Notes: generated by a model from the sequence alone, not told the origin. A DNA stretch of 30,289 nt from RGIG5612 sp045598285 (GCA_045598285.1 JAZLLU010000013.1:1-30289); one strand, 5' to 3'. Shown: positions 7,350 through 16,836, numbered from the stretch's first letter. A program made the numbers and translations.

Positions 7350-8846
7350 TTAAATTTCTAAGTCTGCCCAAATTTTAGCTGTCTCAACAGCTCTTCTCCA
7401 TCCAATGATTTTCTTTTCTCTTTCTTCAACCTTCATAGTTGGCTTAAATGTTTTTCCAATTTTCAAATTCTTTTTAAGGTCTTCTTGATTTTTCCAAAAT
7501 CCTGTCGTAAGGCCTGCAAGATAAGCAGCACCTAAAGCTGTGCTCTCAATCATCTTTGGCCTTTGAAGTTCACATCCAACTATATCGGATTGAAATTGCA
7601 TAAGAAATTCATTTTGTGTTGCACCACCATCAACCTTTATTGATGAAAGATTAATTTCAGCGTCGGCTTGCATTGCCATAATTACGTCATAAGATTGATA
7701 AGCAACTGATTCAACACCAGCTCTAACAAAATGTTTCTTGTTAAAGCCCCTTGTTAGACCAACCATAATTCCTCTTGCATCTTGATTCCAATGAGGCGCG
7801 CCAAGACCTGTGAACGAAGGAACCAGATATCCTTCATTCGTATCTTCTACTTCTTCTGCAATCTTTCCAGCTTGACTAGCCTTTGTAAAAAGATTTAATT
7901 CATCTTTCATCCATTGCATTGTTGCTCCACCCATAAATACACTACCTTCAAGTGCGTAGCTAGGTTGTTCATCTAAGCCAGCAACTATAGTTGTCAGCAA
8001 TCCATGTTTAGAAATAACTGCCTCTTTACCTGTATTCATTAAAAGGAAGCAACCTGTTCCGTAAGTGTTTTTAACATCACCTTGCTCAAAACAGCAAAGT
8101 CCAAATAAGCTTGATTGCTGATCGCCTGCAACACCGCAAATAGGAACTGGGCCACCTGAAATATTAGAGTCTGTTGTTCCATAGAAATATCCCGATGGAT
8201 GAACTTCTGGGAGCATTGATTTAGGAATTCCAAAGTAGGCTAAAATTTCATCATCCCATTTTAATTTATGAATATCAAAAAGCATCGTTCTGCTAGCATT
8301 TGTATAATCTGTTGCATGTATACGTCCGCCTGAAAGGTTCCACATAAGCCATGTATCAACAGTACCAAACAACAATCTTCCTGCTTTTGCAGATTTTTTA
8401 GCACCTTTAACATTATCTAAAATCCATTTAATTTTTGATGCTGAAAAGTAAGCATCTGGAATTAATCCTGTACGTTTGTGAATCTTTTTAGCCATTGATT
8501 TTGGAATCTTGTCTATTATTTCAGATGTTCTTCTACATTGCCAAACAATAGCGTTATAAATAGGCTCGCCTGTAATTCTATCCCAAACGATAGTAGTTTC
8601 CCTTTGATTAGTAATACCAATAGCTTGGATATTTTCAAAAGTTGCTCCCACTTGAGCCGTAGCCTCTAAAGCAACTGAAAGCTGGGTTGACCAAATATCC
8701 ATTGGATTATGCTCTACCCATCCTGGATGTGGGTAGATTTGTTTATATGGTTTTTGAGAAATACTCTCAATTTTTCCGTTCTTATTAAAAAGAATACATC
8801 TTGAACTAGTTGTTCCTTGATCGAGTGCCATAATATATTGCTTCAT
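7350..8846 (-). CDS. glpK: Glycerol kinase
   Basis: 498 residues, the usual length. It phosphorylates glycerol to sn-glycerol 3-phosphate in the cytoplasm. The N-terminal DQGTTSSR loop, the GAGDQQ-like site (GVAGDQQSSLFG), KNTYGTG, GLGAPHW and the C-terminal VDGGATQNEFLMQF are all visible. In the loop before VPICGVAGDQQ, where several Firmicute enzymes carry a histidine phosphorylated by HPr, this protein reads YGTTDSNISGG with no histidine; that kind of control may be lost (inference). AGGAGG precedes the ATG. It heads a six-gene run and has its own promoter. No glpF or glpD is in the window. Confidence 0.97.
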   Translation of the reverse strand: MKQYIMALDQGTTSSRCILFNKNGKIESISQKPYKQIYPHPGWVEHNPMDIWSTQLSVALEATAQVGATFENIQAIGITNQRETTIVWDRITGEPIYNAIVWQCRRTSEIIDKIPKSMAKKIHKRTGLIPDAYFSASKIKWILDNVKGAKKSAKAGRLLFGTVDTWLMWNLSGGRIHATDYTNASRTMLFDIHKLKWDDEILAYFGIPKSMLPEVHPSGYFYGTTDSNISGGPVPICGVAGDQQSSLFGLCCFEQGDVKNTYGTGCFLLMNTGKEAVISKHGLLTTIVAGLDEQPSYALEGSVFMGGATMQWMKDELNLFTKASQAGKIAEEVEDTNEGYLVPSFTGLGAPHWNQDARGIMVGLTRGFNKKHFVRAGVESVAYQSYDVIMAMQADAEINLSSIKVDGGATQNEFLMQFQSDIVGCELQRPKMIESTALGAAYLAGLTTGFWKNQEDLKKNLKIGKTFKPTMKVEEREKKIIGWRRAVETAKIWADLEI

Positions 8847-8864
8847 AAATGCCTCCTATTCAAC

Positions 8865-8878
8865 GAATCAATTGATTC
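8865..8878. promoter_or_regulatory. 14-bp perfect palindrome in the glpK leader
   Basis: GAATCAATTGATTC is a perfect palindrome between the glpK promoter and its ribosome binding site, about 19 bases before the start codon. Its position would suit an operator acting by roadblock, or a short stem in the leader. No regulator gene is adjacent. Confidence 0.4.
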
Positions 8879-8914
8879 CTTTGATGTTTTTTCCTTATTA
8901 TTTACACTGAAAAT

Positions 8915-8943
8915 ATTATATCTTTATAATGACATATTATCAA
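8915..8943 (-). promoter_or_regulatory. Promoter of the glpK operon
   Basis: On the minus strand, -35 TTGATA (8938-8943), a 17-base spacer and a perfect -10 TATAAT (8915-8920), about 70 bases before the glpK start. It diverges from the trpB2 promoter. Confidence 0.8.
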
Positions 8944-8969
8944 GTAATGCAAAGCTTTGAACATAATTA

Positions 8970-8998
8970 TTGCACATTATAGATAGCAATGTTAAAAT
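8970..8998 (+). promoter_or_regulatory. Probable trpB2 promoter (extended -10)
   Basis: -10 TAAAAT at 8993-8998 preceded by TGT (an extended -10), 17 bases after a weak -35 TTGCAC (8970-8975). It lies 31 bases before the trpB2 start. A modest AAGGG is the only ribosome binding site seen. Confidence 0.55.
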
Positions 8999-9029
8999 TT
9001 CAAAATAACTTATAAAAAGGGTAAATATC

Positions 9030-10397
9030 ATGAAAGAAATTCCTTATAAAATTTATTTAGAAGAATCCGAGATGCCAACAAGATGGTATAACCTTAGAGC
9101 AGATATGATAAATAAGCCTGCTCCACTTCTAAACCCTGAAACATTAAAGCCTATGACCAAAGAAGAACTTGGTAAGGTTTTTTGTGATGAGCTTGTACTC
9201 CAAGAATTAGACGATACAACTCCTTATTTTGATATTCCATCAGATATCTTAGGTTTTTATAAAATGTATAGACCTTCACCTCTTGTTAGAGCTTACTGTC
9301 TTGAAGAAAGACTTCAAACTCCAGCAAAGATTTATTATAAATTTGAAGGAAATAACACTAGCGGAAGCCATAAATTAAATTCTGCTATTGCACAGGCTTT
9401 TTATGCAAAGAACCAAGGTCTTAAAGGCGTAACTACTGAGACGGGCGCTGGCCAATGGGGAACCGCTCTTTCTATGGCATGTTCATACTTAGAACTTGAC
9501 TGCAAAGTTTTTATGGTAAAAGTTTCATATGAACAAAAACCTTTTAGACGAGAAGTTATGAGAACTTATGGTGCATCTGTTACTCCTTCACCATCAATGG
9601 AAACAAAAGTTGGCCAAAAGATTTTAGAAGAATTTCCTGGAACAGGCGGAAGTCTTGGCTGCGCTATTTCTGAAGCAGTTGAAAAAGCTACATCTTTGGA
9701 TGGATATCGCTATGTACTAGGCAGTGTATTAAACCAGGTTATGCTTCACCAATCAATTGTTGGTTTGGAAACAAAAGCAGCTCTAGACAAATACGAAATT
9801 ACACCTGACATTATTATCGGTTGTGCTGGTGGTGGTTCAAATCTAGGTGGTCTCATTGCACCATTTATGAAAGAAAAAATCGAAGGCACAAAAGATTATA
9901 AAATAATTGCAGTTGAGCCAGAATCTTGCCCAAGTTTTACAAGGGGCGATTACGCTTATGATTATTGTGATACTGGAAAGGTTTGTCCACTCGCAAAAAT
10001 GTACACACTAGGCAGTGGTTTTATACCTGCTTCTACACATGCTGGTGGATTAAGATATCATGGAATGAATCCAGCTCTTTCACAACTTTATCATGACAAG
10101 CTTATTGATGCTGTTACTGTTTCACAAACAGAAGTTTTTAAGGCAGCTGAAAACTTTGCTAGAGTCGAAGGTATCTTACCTGCTCCTGAAAGTTCGCACG
10201 CAATAAAAGTTGCAATAGATGAAGCTCTTAAATGCAAAGAGACCGGTGAAGAAAAGACAATCGTCTTTGGTCTTACCGGTACTGGTTACTTTGATATGTT
10301 TGCTTACGAGAGATTCCACGATGGAAATATGGTGGACTACTCTCCTAATGATGAAGAGATTCGCACGTCTTTAGAAAGACTTCCAAAAATCAATTAA
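9030..10397 (+). CDS. trpB: Tryptophan synthase beta chain, TrpB2 type
   Basis: 455 residues, clearly longer than the roughly 400-residue TrpB1 and typical of the TrpB2 branch, including its extra N-terminal stretch. This PLP enzyme joins indole and serine to tryptophan. The PLP lysine is K115 (SGSHKLNSA), the catalytic glutamate is E137 (TETGAGQWG), and the phosphate loop GCAGGGSN is at 264-271. No trpA or other trp gene is in the window. TrpB2 proteins usually do not bind TrpA tightly, so a role in indole salvage, or in serine chemistry as some have proposed, is inferred. It is the only plus-strand gene here. It diverges from glpK and overlaps cysK tail to tail by 8 bases. Confidence 0.93.
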   Translation: MKEIPYKIYLEESEMPTRWYNLRADMINKPAPLLNPETLKPMTKEELGKVFCDELVLQELDDTTPYFDIPSDILGFYKMYRPSPLVRAYCLEERLQTPAKIYYKFEGNNTSGSHKLNSAIAQAFYAKNQGLKGVTTETGAGQWGTALSMACSYLELDCKVFMVKVSYEQKPFRREVMRTYGASVTPSPSMETKVGQKILEEFPGTGGSLGCAISEAVEKATSLDGYRYVLGSVLNQVMLHQSIVGLETKAALDKYEITPDIIIGCAGGGSNLGGLIAPFMKEKIEGTKDYKIIAVEPESCPSFTRGDYAYDYCDTGKVCPLAKMYTLGSGFIPASTHAGGLRYHGMNPALSQLYHDKLIDAVTVSQTEVFKAAENFARVEGILPAPESSHAIKVAIDEALKCKETGEEKTIVFGLTGTGYFDMFAYERFHDGNMVDYSPNDEEIRTSLERLPKIN

Positions 10398-11319
10398 ACA
10401 TTTCAGTTGATAAATATCTATCACCTGTATCAGGCAAAAGAACTACAATTCTTTTGCCTTTATTTTTTTCATGTTTCGCTAGCTTTATTGCGCCAAACAA
10501 TGCAGCGCCACCGGAAATACCCACTAATATTCCTTCTTTTTTAGCTAACATTCTTCCCATTTCATAAGCTTCTTCATTGCTAACTCCTATTATGTCGTCG
10601 CAATAATCTTTATTAAAAGTATTAGGAATAAAATCTGGTCCTATACCTTGAAGGTTATGATTTTTTGGCTCATCACCCTTAAAAACAATAGAGTCCTTAG
10701 GTCCTACTCCAATTACTTGAATGTTATTATTTTTTTCTTTTAAGAATTTTCCTGTGCCAGTTAATGTTCCACCTGTTCCTACGCCAGCAACATAAAAATC
10801 TAAATCGCCGTCTGTATCTTCTAAAATTTCCGGGCCGGTTGTAAGATAATGAGCTTTAGGATTAGAAGGATTATTAAACTGTCCAGCTATAAAACTTCCT
10901 GGGATTTTGTTTGCTAATTCCTCAGCTTTTTTAATAGCTGCACTCATCCCCTCTCTTCCAGGAGTTAATACAAGTTCAGCTCCATAGGCTTTAAGAATTT
11001 TTTGTCTTTCTTCTGACATACTATCTGGCAAAACAATAATAACTCTATACCCTTTTGGAATTCCTATTGCGGCAAGACCAATACCTGTGTTTCCACTTGT
11101 AGGTTCAATAATTGTTCCGCCTTTTTTTAATATTCCTTCTTCTTCAGCATCTTTAATCATTTGCCTAGCAATTCTATCCTTTGCTGATCCCGCAGGATTT
11201 AGAAATTCTAATTTTGCAAAAATCTTAGCATCAAGATTTAATTCTTTTTCAATATTTGTAAGTTCTAAAAGTGGTGTCTTTCCCACTAACTCTTCTATTG
11301 ATTTATAGATCTTCGCCAT
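10390..11319 (-). CDS. cysK: Cysteine synthase (O-acetylserine sulfhydrylase)
   Basis: 309 residues from the chosen start, the normal length for CysK. This PLP enzyme makes cysteine from O-acetylserine and sulfide. The PLP lysine is K47 (NPAGSAKDR), the substrate loop TSGNTG is at 74-79, and GTGGTLTGTG near residue 175 binds the phosphate. The frame is open to an ATG at 11355, but 11319 begins the usual family N-terminus (MAKIYKSIEELVG) and follows GGAG. From there it overlaps the gtrA end by 17 bases, so translation is probably coupled. It is the last gene of the folA run. No cysE is nearby. Cystathionine beta-synthase-like activity is possible but less likely. Confidence 0.95.
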   Translation of the reverse strand: MAKIYKSIEELVGKTPLLELTNIEKELNLDAKIFAKLEFLNPAGSAKDRIARQMIKDAEEEGILKKGGTIIEPTSGNTGIGLAAIGIPKGYRVIIVLPDSMSEERQKILKAYGAELVLTPGREGMSAAIKKAEELANKIPGSFIAGQFNNPSNPKAHYLTTGPEILEDTDGDLDFYVAGVGTGGTLTGTGKFLKEKNNNIQVIGVGPKDSIVFKGDEPKNHNLQGIGPDFIPNTFNKDYCDDIIGVSNEEAYEMGRMLAKKEGILVGISGGAALFGAIKLAKHEKNKGKRIVVLLPDTGDRYLSTEMFN

Positions 11320-11773
11320 CTTTATTCTCCGATTTTTTCTTTTTTCTAAATACAATTAATTTGCTAATAATATAATTTAATATTACAACAACTATGCTTG
11401 TTATTATTTTCCATACAAACTTGTTTAGGCCTAAATAATCTACAAAGAATGCTATAGCAGCTGTTTCTAGTATTCCTGTAAGGACTCTTCCAAGAACAAA
11501 CTCTCCAAGTTCTTTTAGTACAATTTTTATTTTCCAGCTTCTTGACTTAAATACCCAAAGTTTATTAGTGATATATGCAACTAAAACTGCCAGTATCCAT
11601 GCAATTATATTTGAAATACTGGCAACCATCTTTTCTGGAATACCATGCGCTAAAGGAAGTAGATAAAGGCAAAGTGCATAAACTCCATAATTAACCGCAG
11701 TCGTTATTAGCCCATAAACTATATATAAAATAAATTCTTTATACTTTTTAAGGAGTTCTTTTAGTTTTTTCAT
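11303..11773 (-). CDS. GtrA family membrane protein
   Basis: 156 residues with four predicted membrane helices (about 14-37, 48-70, 88-110 and 118-140). The family pattern is clear in the first helix (YGLITTAVNYGVYALCL) and in AWILAVLVAYITNKLWVFKS before the central loop. GtrA-type proteins are thought to help move lipid-linked sugars across the membrane or to support cell-surface polysaccharide synthesis. No glycosyltransferase lies beside it, so its partner is unknown. The start abuts the gltX stop codon with no space, and its end overlaps cysK. The lysine-rich C-terminus is cytoplasmic by the positive-inside rule. Confidence 0.88.
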   Translation of the reverse strand: MKKLKELLKKYKEFILYIVYGLITTAVNYGVYALCLYLLPLAHGIPEKMVASISNIIAWILAVLVAYITNKLWVFKSRSWKIKIVLKELGEFVLGRVLTGILETAAIAFFVDYLGLNKFVWKIITSIVVVILNYIISKLIVFRKKKKSENKDGEDL

Positions 11774-13234
11774 TTATTTATTCAAGGCTGCTTTAAGTTT
11801 ATCTATTCCTACCTTAATTCTTCTTATGCTTTCTTCTTTACCGATAATTTCCATAATTTCAAAAGCTCCACCAGGTGTGTTTTGCTTTCCGGAAACCGCC
11901 GTTCTTAAAGGCCAAAGCACAATACCATTTTTGCATTCTTTCTTTTCAATATATCGCATTATTAAATCATGTAACGAATCAATGCTATAGTCTTCATGTG
12001 CCTCTAAAATTGGAAGTGTCTCTTCTAAAACTTCTAAAGAAATTTCAGAATTAGTTTTCATTTTTTTATGAGTATACATTTCTATGTCATACTCAGGAAG
12101 TTCCTCAAAGAAATCAATCTTTTCAGGAATATCCGGAAAGACTTCGATACGTGTTTTCATAAGTTCAAGTATCTTATCTAAATCTAAATCTTTTGTTATC
12201 GCTTGTTTAACATATGGGAGGGCATACTTTTTATATTTTTCAAAGTCCATCGCCTTAATATATTCGCCGTTCATCCAACGAAGTTTAACCATATCGAAAA
12301 CTGCAGGTGATTTAGAAACTCTTTTGTAATCAAAAGCTTTTTTAAGTTCTTCTAATGAAAAAATCTCTTGGTTGTCTTCTGGGCTCCATCCTAATAGAGC
12401 AACAAAGTTTACAATTGCTTCCGGAACAAAACCTTGCTCAACTAAATCCTCAAATGAAGAATGGCCACTTCTTTTTGAAAGTTTGTGATGTTCTTCATCT
12501 GTAATTAAAGGAAGGTGTACAAAAACAGGTGCTTCCCATCCAAAAGCCTGATAAAGTCTTAAATATTTAGGTGTCGAAGAAAGATATTCATTACCTCTTA
12601 CTACATGTGTTATACCCATAAGATGGTCATCAACAACATTAGCAAAATTGTAAGTAGGAAATCCATCTGACTTAATTAAAATCATGTCATCAAGTTCACT
12701 ATTTTCTACAGTTATTGCACCATAAATATCATCTTCAAAAGTAGTTGTTCCCTCGTTTGGAATATTTTGTCTTATAACAAAAGGCTCGCCTGCATCTAAT
12801 TTTGCCTGAACTTCTTCTTTTGATAATCCTAAACAATGTTTATCATAAACAACAATTTCTTTTCCCTCGATTGTTTGCTTTAAGCTTTCTAAGCGCTCTT
12901 TAGTACAAAAGCAATAATATGCTTCGCCTTTTTCGATAAGTTTCTTTGCATACTCCATATATATTCCAGCCGCAACACGCTCAGATTGAACGTAAGGACC
13001 ACAATCTTTTGGCTTATCAGGACCTTCATCATAATCAAGTCCAGTTTCTTCTAGTGTGTTATAAATAATTTCTAACGCGCCTTCTACAAAACGTTCTTGA
13101 TCCGTATCTTCAATACGAAGAATAAAATCTCCATCTTCATGTCTCGCTATTAAATACTCATACAACGCAGTTCTTAAATTTCCAACATGCATACGTCCCG
13201 TTGGACTAGGTGCATATCTAGTTCTGATTTTCAT
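11774..13234 (-). CDS. gltX: Glutamyl-tRNA synthetase
   Basis: 486 residues, normal for a bacterial class I GluRS. It charges tRNA-Glu, and in organisms that lack GlnRS also tRNA-Gln. The HIGH-type motif is HVGN (16-19) within APSPTGRMHVGN, and the KMSKS-type motif is KLSKR (251-255). A cysteine cluster (C108, C110, C134) resembles the zinc site found in some GluRS enzymes. It lies 20 bases after asd and abuts gtrA directly. There is no sign of truncation. Confidence 0.96.
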   Translation of the reverse strand: MKIRTRYAPSPTGRMHVGNLRTALYEYLIARHEDGDFILRIEDTDQERFVEGALEIIYNTLEETGLDYDEGPDKPKDCGPYVQSERVAAGIYMEYAKKLIEKGEAYYCFCTKERLESLKQTIEGKEIVVYDKHCLGLSKEEVQAKLDAGEPFVIRQNIPNEGTTTFEDDIYGAITVENSELDDMILIKSDGFPTYNFANVVDDHLMGITHVVRGNEYLSSTPKYLRLYQAFGWEAPVFVHLPLITDEEHHKLSKRSGHSSFEDLVEQGFVPEAIVNFVALLGWSPEDNQEIFSLEELKKAFDYKRVSKSPAVFDMVKLRWMNGEYIKAMDFEKYKKYALPYVKQAITKDLDLDKILELMKTRIEVFPDIPEKIDFFEELPEYDIEMYTHKKMKTNSEISLEVLEETLPILEAHEDYSIDSLHDLIMRYIEKKECKNGIVLWPLRTAVSGKQNTPGGAFEIMEIIGKEESIRRIKVGIDKLKAALNK

Positions 13235-13254
13235 TTTTATCCTTCTTTCAATAA

Positions 13255-14346
13255 TTATTTCGCACTAATATATTCTTTTGCTGTTAATAGTTCTGCAAGT
13301 AAGATTGCCCCACCAGCAGCACCTCTAACTGTGTTGTGGCTTAATCCTACAAATTTGTAATCATAAATTTTATCTTCTCTTAATCTTCCTAAAGAAACTC
13401 CCATACCTTTTTCATAATCTCTATCGAGTTTAGGTTGTGGTCTATTATCTTCTTCAAAGTATTGAATGAATTTCTTTGGAGCACTAGGAAGTTCTAACTC
13501 TTGTGGAACGCTCTTATATTCATTCCATTTTTTAAGTATCACTTCTTTAGAAGGTTTCTTTTTGAATTTAACGAATACTGCTGCTGTATGTCCATCCTGC
13601 ACTCCTACTCTTAAGCATTGTGCAGTAATAACAGGCTGCTTAGCAGGTTCAATTACTCCCTTTTTCTTATTAACCTTACCCCATACACGAAGTGGTTCTA
13701 ACTCACTCTTTTCTTCTTCTCCACCGATATAAGGAATAACGTTTTCTACCATCTCAGGCCAATCCTTAAAAGTTTTTCCTGCTCCAGAAATAGCTTGGTA
13801 GGTACAAACAAAAACTTCTTTTGGTCCAAACTCTTTAAGTGCATCTAAAGCAGGTGTATAACTTTGAATTGAGCAATTAGGTTTAACTGCTACGAAACCT
13901 CTCTTTGTTCCTAGACGTTTCTTTTGAAATTCAATCACTTCTATATGTTCAGGATTTACCTCTGGAATAACCATAGGAACATCTGGTGTCCATCTGTGAG
14001 CTGAGTTATTAGATACAACAGGAGTTTCTGTCTTAGCATAAGCATCCTCAAAAGCTTTAATCGCTTCTTTATCCATATCTACAGCACTAAAACAAAAATC
14101 TACTTCTTTTGCATTTTCTTCAATGTCATTAAGATTTCTAACTACAATATTTTTTACGCGTTCAGGAATAGGTACATCCATTTTCCATTTATCTTTTACA
14201 CATTCTTCATAAGTTTTTCCTGCACTTCTTTCGCTAGCTGCAAGCAAAACTACTTCAAACCAAGGATGGTCTTCTAACAAAGTAACAAACCTTTGTCCTA
14301 CCATACCTGTTGCACCTAAAATTCCAACTTTTAATTTCTCTTCCAT
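13255..14346 (-). CDS. asd: Aspartate-semialdehyde dehydrogenase, archaeal/fungal-type
   Basis: 363 residues. It reduces aspartyl phosphate to aspartate semialdehyde with NADPH, the branch point to lysine, diaminopimelate, methionine and threonine. The nucleotide-binding loop GATGMVG is at 11-17. The catalytic cysteine is C158 in KPNCSIQS. The overall length, NNSAHRW near residue 115 and GHTAAVFVKF near residue 278 fit the longer archaeal/fungal-type Asd rather than the proteobacterial form. It lies 23 bases after the topoisomerase A gene, in the middle of the folA run. No other aspartate-pathway gene is in the window. Confidence 0.93.
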   Translation of the reverse strand: MEEKLKVGILGATGMVGQRFVTLLEDHPWFEVVLLAASERSAGKTYEECVKDKWKMDVPIPERVKNIVVRNLNDIEENAKEVDFCFSAVDMDKEAIKAFEDAYAKTETPVVSNNSAHRWTPDVPMVIPEVNPEHIEVIEFQKKRLGTKRGFVAVKPNCSIQSYTPALDALKEFGPKEVFVCTYQAISGAGKTFKDWPEMVENVIPYIGGEEEKSELEPLRVWGKVNKKKGVIEPAKQPVITAQCLRVGVQDGHTAAVFVKFKKKPSKEVILKKWNEYKSVPQELELPSAPKKFIQYFEEDNRPQPKLDRDYEKGMGVSLGRLREDKIYDYKFVGLSHNTVRGAAGGAILLAELLTAKEYISAK

Positions 14347-14369
14347 TTTTCGACCTTCTTTTTTATTTA

Positions 14370-16820
14370 TTAATTGCGAAGTTTTGTTCCCTTCGTGTCA
14401 CGTTTAGCAAGTTTTAATTTCATAAGTTCAACTTCTTTGTTGTTATATGTAATAGTGTTTTTATCTCCAAAGCCAACAATATAAACTTTTTCAATTTCAT
14501 CACCCTCATTTAACTTAATAGCTCTAACGCCAATAGCTCCCTTCTTCTTTTCAGGAACTTCACTTAACTTAAATCTTAAGAATACACCGTCTTTCGTTTG
14601 AAGAACTGCCATCTTATTAGTTACGAACTTAGATTTGCCTTCTTCGGTTTCTTCATCATCAAGTTTTTCACTACCTACTACATCCCCATTATTAACATCA
14701 ATAAATTCGAATGTTAGTTGGTCATCTTCAGGGTCTATAAAATCGCTAATTCCGTCACCGCTTCCACCTGAGATAATTACGTTTTCATCTGCTTCGTCTT
14801 CTTCAACTAATTTTTGTCTAGTTGCATCAAACAAATCGATACTAGCAACTTCATCATCATCTCCAAGTTTAGTAGCTGCAACAGAAGCCCTCGTTACATC
14901 AAACTCATTAGCATCAACAAACTTCATCATACCCTTCTTTGTAGTAAAGAGCATCATATGCATCTTTAATTTTCCAAGCGAACAAATTTGAAGTATCTCT
15001 TCATTATTTGAACTTGAATAATTACAAAGGTTATCTATTGGAACTCCCTTATCTTTTGGTTTCTTCATAGGAACCTTTATAACTTTAAGCTGATGAACCA
15101 TTCCCGTTTGCGTAAAGATACAAATTCTATCTGTGTTCATGCAACGAATTACATATTTATTTTCTTCATCGATTGTCTCAACATTTCTATCATATGCAGA
15201 AGGCTCGATAAGTTTTGCGTATCCAAATCTATCCATTAAGAATACAACTTCTTGTTCCTTAATCTTTTCTTCTTCATATACCGCTGCCTCAGCATCTACG
15301 ATTTTTGTCTTTCTTTCAAAGCCATACTCTTTTTTAATTGTCTCAAGATCTTTTATTATGACTTTCTTCATCGCATTTTGGTCACCCAAAATCTTTTCAT
15401 ACTCAGCAATTTCTTTTTTTAGTTTTTCATACTCATCTTTTAATTGTAAAATTTCAAGACCAATTAATTTAGCAAGCCTTAAATCCAAAATTGCCTGAGC
15501 TTGTTTTTCACTAAAGCAAAGTTTTTTAGCTTCTTTTTTTGAAGCTTCGCTTTTAAATTTAACGTTCTTAACATTTCCGTTAACTAAGCAATCTTTTGCC
15601 GTCGCAACGTTTTCACTGCCTCTGATAACTTCAATAATTAAATCGATTATGTCACATGCCTTAATAAGACCTTCTTTAATCTCTCTTTGCTCTAAGTCTT
15701 TATCTAGGAGTGTTGTATATTTTCTAGTGTTTATTTCGTATTGGAAATCTATACAATGTCTAAGGATATCTTTAAGTCCTAAAACTTCTGGCTTTCCTTC
15801 AACGATTGCTAGCATATTTACGCCGAAAGTATCTTCTAGACGAGTCTTTTTATAAAGCATGTTTTCAATCTTAACAGGGTCTGCTCCTGGCTTAAGCGTA
15901 AGAACAATTCTTATTCCCTCTTTAGAAGATTCGTTTGAAACATCTACTATATCAGTTGTCTTTTTAGATTCAACCAAATCACAAATATCTAAAATAAACT
16001 TGCCAATATTTTGACCAATCATAGTATAAGGAATTTCAGTAATAACAAGTTTATCTTTATCTGATTTTCTTCTGCCTGGCTCAAAATCTACCTTGCCACG
16101 AAGTTTAATTTTACCTGTACCAGTTTCATAAATTTCTTTAAGTTCAGATTTATTAGTTACTAATCCGCCTGTAGGAAAATCAGGGCCTAATACATATTCC
16201 ATAAGTTCGTCAGTCTTGATTGTCTTTTTCTTCATCATAGCAATCATAGCATCAACAACTTCATTTAAGTTATGAGTTGGAATAGAAGTTGTCATACCTA
16301 CTGCGATACCTTCTGAACCATTTATTAAAATATTAGGAACTCTAACAGGCAAAACTTCTGGTTCTTTTTCCATCTCATCAAAGTTAGGAACAAAATCAAC
16401 TACGTTCTTATCTAAGTCAGCAAGATAAACGTCTTGCGTAAACTTTTGAAGACGAGCTTCAGTATAACGCATAGCAGCTGCCCCATCACCTTCAATCGAA
16501 CCGAAGTTTCCATGACCATCAACAAGTGGCATACCCTTCTTAAAGTCCTGCTCCATAACAACTAACGTTTCGTAGATAGATGAGTCACCATGTGGATGGT
16601 ATTTACCCATCGCATCACCTACGATACGAGCAGACTTTCTATAAGGTTTGTCGCTTTTAAGTCCTAATTGACTCATAGAATAAAGAACGCGGCGCTGAAC
16701 TGGTTTAAGTCCGTCTCTAATGTCTGGCACTGCTCTAGCGCAAATTACACTCATCGCATAGTCAATATAAGATTGTTGCATTAAATCCGAATATTCTGTG
16801 TTTAGTATTTTCTCTGGCAT
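14370..16820 (-). CDS. parC: Type IIA topoisomerase subunit A, probably topoisomerase IV (ParC-like)
   Basis: 816 residues. It is the DNA cutting and rejoining subunit that pairs with the gene just upstream. The catalytic tyrosine is Y119 (AMRYTEARL). The quinolone-pocket residues are S80 and E84 (HPHGDSSIYE), the common sensitive-type state. After the breakage-reunion domain (about 1-500) comes a beta-propeller domain with repeated strands such as VVFLMDRFGYAKL and MLFTTKKGMMKF. The QRRGGKG GyrA box expected near residue 545 is absent, and KPKDKGVPIDNL follows, which favours topo IV over gyrase. An acidic insertion of about 60 residues (668-730) interrupts the propeller. The ParC versus GyrA choice is an inference; the window has no dnaA-recF context. 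Confidence 0.85.
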   Translation of the reverse strand: MPEKILNTEYSDLMQQSYIDYAMSVICARAVPDIRDGLKPVQRRVLYSMSQLGLKSDKPYRKSARIVGDAMGKYHPHGDSSIYETLVVMEQDFKKGMPLVDGHGNFGSIEGDGAAAMRYTEARLQKFTQDVYLADLDKNVVDFVPNFDEMEKEPEVLPVRVPNILINGSEGIAVGMTTSIPTHNLNEVVDAMIAMMKKKTIKTDELMEYVLGPDFPTGGLVTNKSELKEIYETGTGKIKLRGKVDFEPGRRKSDKDKLVITEIPYTMIGQNIGKFILDICDLVESKKTTDIVDVSNESSKEGIRIVLTLKPGADPVKIENMLYKKTRLEDTFGVNMLAIVEGKPEVLGLKDILRHCIDFQYEINTRKYTTLLDKDLEQREIKEGLIKACDIIDLIIEVIRGSENVATAKDCLVNGNVKNVKFKSEASKKEAKKLCFSEKQAQAILDLRLAKLIGLEILQLKDEYEKLKKEIAEYEKILGDQNAMKKVIIKDLETIKKEYGFERKTKIVDAEAAVYEEEKIKEQEVVFLMDRFGYAKLIEPSAYDRNVETIDEENKYVIRCMNTDRICIFTQTGMVHQLKVIKVPMKKPKDKGVPIDNLCNYSSSNNEEILQICSLGKLKMHMMLFTTKKGMMKFVDANEFDVTRASVAATKLGDDDEVASIDLFDATRQKLVEEDEADENVIISGGSGDGISDFIDPEDDQLTFEFIDVNNGDVVGSEKLDDEETEEGKSKFVTNKMAVLQTKDGVFLRFKLSEVPEKKKGAIGVRAIKLNEGDEIEKVYIVGFGDKNTITYNNKEVELMKLKLAKRDTKGTKLRN

Positions 16821-16836
16821 AATTTTCCTCTACTTT

